This document shows, piece after piece, positions 62,997 to 64,000 of a stretch of DNA of 64,000 nt. Origin of the DNA: an uncultured Maritimibacter sp. (lineage in GTDB: Bacteria; Pseudomonadota; Alphaproteobacteria; Rhodobacterales; Rhodobacteraceae). The notes beneath the pieces were generated by a model, which saw only the letters and a program-made list of their open reading frames with translations, was not told the DNA's origin and searched no databases. Location: positions 37,502-101,501 of the forward strand of contig CAJXYS010000006.1 of the NCBI GenBank assembly GCA_913063035.1. The letters run 5' to 3'. The number at the start of each line of letters is the position of its first letter. Positions within the stretch are counted from its first letter, which is position 1. Position numbers and translations under genes: made by a program.

Positions 62997-64000
62997 ATGG
63001 GGCTGTTCGACCGGTTTCGCCGGTCCGCCCAGAGCGGCCCCGCCGGCGTGCGCGCGCGCCTGGAGGGCGCGATGTCCCGTCGTCGGCTGCGCGGCTGGAA
63101 CCCGCCGCTCGAGAACGTCAACGCGCTGGTCGCCTCGGGCGGTCCGAAGCTGCTGGCGCGGGCGCGTGAGCTGGCGGTCACCAACGGCTACGCCGCCAAC
63201 GCCTGCGAGGCGTTTGCGGCCAATCTCGTCGGCGACGGGATAAAGCCTTCGTCACTGATCGACGACGCGGCGGAGCGCGACCGCGTCCAGCGGCTCTGGC
63301 TCGCCTGGACCGACGAGGCCGACGCCGACGGGCTGACAGACTTCTACGGCCTGCAGGCCATGGTCGCGCGTGAGATGTTCGTCGCCGGAGAGTGCTTCGT
63401 GCGGATGCGCCCGCGCCGGGCTGAAGACGGTCTGCTCGTGCCGCTGCAGCTGCAGCTTCTCCAGTCCGAGATGCTGCCTTTCGAGAAGACCGAGGCGGCG
63501 GCGAACGGCAACCGCATCCGTTGCGGGATCGAGTTCGACGCCATCGGGCGGCGGGTTGCCTATCACTTCCGCCGCAGCCATCCCGGCGACAGCACGGACC
63601 GGCGCGTGGCGGTGCCCGAGACGGTGCGCGTGCCGGCCGGGGACGTGCTGCATGTCTACCGTCCGCTCGATGCGGGGCAGATCCGGGGCCTGCCGCATGT
63701 GGCGCCGGCGATGGTGCGGCTGTTCCTGCTGGACCAGTACGACGACGCCGAGCTGGACCGTAAGAAGACCGCGGCGATGTTCGCGGGCTTCATCACCAAG
63801 ACGGCGCCCGAAGAACCGATGATGGGCACGGAGGAGCCCGACCCCGACGGCGCGGCCATCGCCAGTCTGGAGCCTGGCACGCTGCAGGTGCTGCTGCCGG
63901 GCGAGGATGTGAAGTTCTCGTCGCCGGCGGATGTGGGCAGCAGCTACGAGGCGTTCCAGTACCGGACGCTGCTCGGTGTCGCGGCCTCGCTGGGGCTGCC
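62997..64000 (+). CDS. Phage portal protein, lambda family (3' partial)
   Basis: The first 334 residues of a lambda gpB-type portal. Typical segments are FDRFRRS near the start, LVASGGPKLLARARELAVTNGYAANACEAFAANLVGDGI, VAREMFVAGECFVRMR and the clip region DVLHVYRPLDAGQIRGLPHVAPAM. The gene runs off the right edge. The coding frame carries no premature stop. Confidence 0.94.
   Translation, partial: MGLFDRFRRSAQSGPAGVRARLEGAMSRRRLRGWNPPLENVNALVASGGPKLLARARELAVTNGYAANACEAFAANLVGDGIKPSSLIDDAAERDRVQRLWLAWTDEADADGLTDFYGLQAMVAREMFVAGECFVRMRPRRAEDGLLVPLQLQLLQSEMLPFEKTEAAANGNRIRCGIEFDAIGRRVAYHFRRSHPGDSTDRRVAVPETVRVPAGDVLHVYRPLDAGQIRGLPHVAPAMVRLFLLDQYDDAELDRKKTAAMFAGFITKTAPEEPMMGTEEPDPDGAAIASLEPGTLQVLLPGEDVKFSSPADVGSSYEAFQYRTLLGVAASLGL

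Larger units (their letters stand above)
36573..64000. mobile_element. Prophage (right end beyond the window)
   Basis: A continuous phage gene order: serine recombinase operon, CI-like repressor, early switch, recombination/replication block, cargo cassette, RuvC, ParB-methyltransferase, terminase small and large subunits, connector, portal. Capsid and tail genes should follow to the right. The left limit is uncertain: it could be about 36.3 kb, or as far left as tRNA-Ser at 32.1 kb if the methyltransferase-ATPase module is prophage cargo. Gene content suggests a tailed siphophage-like element of Rhodobacterales. Confidence 0.88.

Noticed and set aside
60783..64000. Gene transfer agent cluster
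   Set aside because: Rhodobacterales GTAs have a different terminase type and gene order. Here the GpA-type terminase, gpW and lambda-type portal, together with repressor and integrase, indicate a prophage.

Overview
The window is high-GC DNA from an alphaproteobacterium, most likely a marine or soil member of the Rhodobacterales (Roseobacter/Paracoccaceae group). The evidence is the glycerol ABC importer of the rhizobial GlpSTPQUV type, a copper nitrite reductase with NirV, an FNR-type regulatory style, Flp-type pilins and a prophage gene set typical of that group. No species can be named from the sequence alone.

Positions 1-32,100 are chromosomal metabolism. They hold a TRAP permease (cut at the left edge), a NusG/RfaH-like factor, an Flp-like pilin with a lysine-aspartate repeat, pfkB, a PEBP-like protein and ppsA, which sits behind a perfect FNR box. 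Next come a tightly packed acs / fused E1 / E2 / acyl carrier protein / alcohol dehydrogenase operon and a glucose-type sugar ABC importer. A complete glycerol regulon follows (glpD-S-T-P-Q-U-V-K, divergent from glpR), then a second Flp-like pilin and nirK-nirV behind an NnrR/FNR-like box. The block ends in tRNA-Ser(GCT) with its terminator. The FNR-type sites on ppsA, nirK, the acs operon and the sugar importer suggest that carbon and energy metabolism here is tuned to oxygen or nitrogen oxides.

From about 32.5 kb the window is accessory. First comes a candidate defence module of a beta-class DNA methyltransferase, a MORC/MutL-like GHKL ATPase and a small partner protein (32.6-36.3 kb). A prophage then runs from about 36.6 kb past the right edge. 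In order it has a serine recombinase operon with DUF2924, a CI-like XRE-S24 repressor and a switch region. After these come recombination and replication genes (RecA-like ATPase, DUF669-like protein, Cas4-like Fe-S exonuclease, RecD-like helicase, TOPRIM-VapE primase), a RuvC-like resolvase, a ParB-methyltransferase fusion, terminase small and large subunits, a gpW-like connector and the start of the portal.

Between the primase and RuvC genes sits a lower-GC cargo cassette (51.0-55.1 kb) that is the best candidate for an undescribed system. A leaderless XRE regulator, an ImmA/IrrE-type metallopeptidase and a PIN-domain protein lie on one strand. They are flanked on the other strand by two diverged members of one unknown family (shared LWGxGxN motif), one of which is translationally coupled to a BpsA-like methyltransferase-fold protein. 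Directly beyond it lies a 300-bp array of eleven GGTCCCAACC-type elements in both orientations. That array could be an origin or regulatory region, or the displaced tail of the primase gene.
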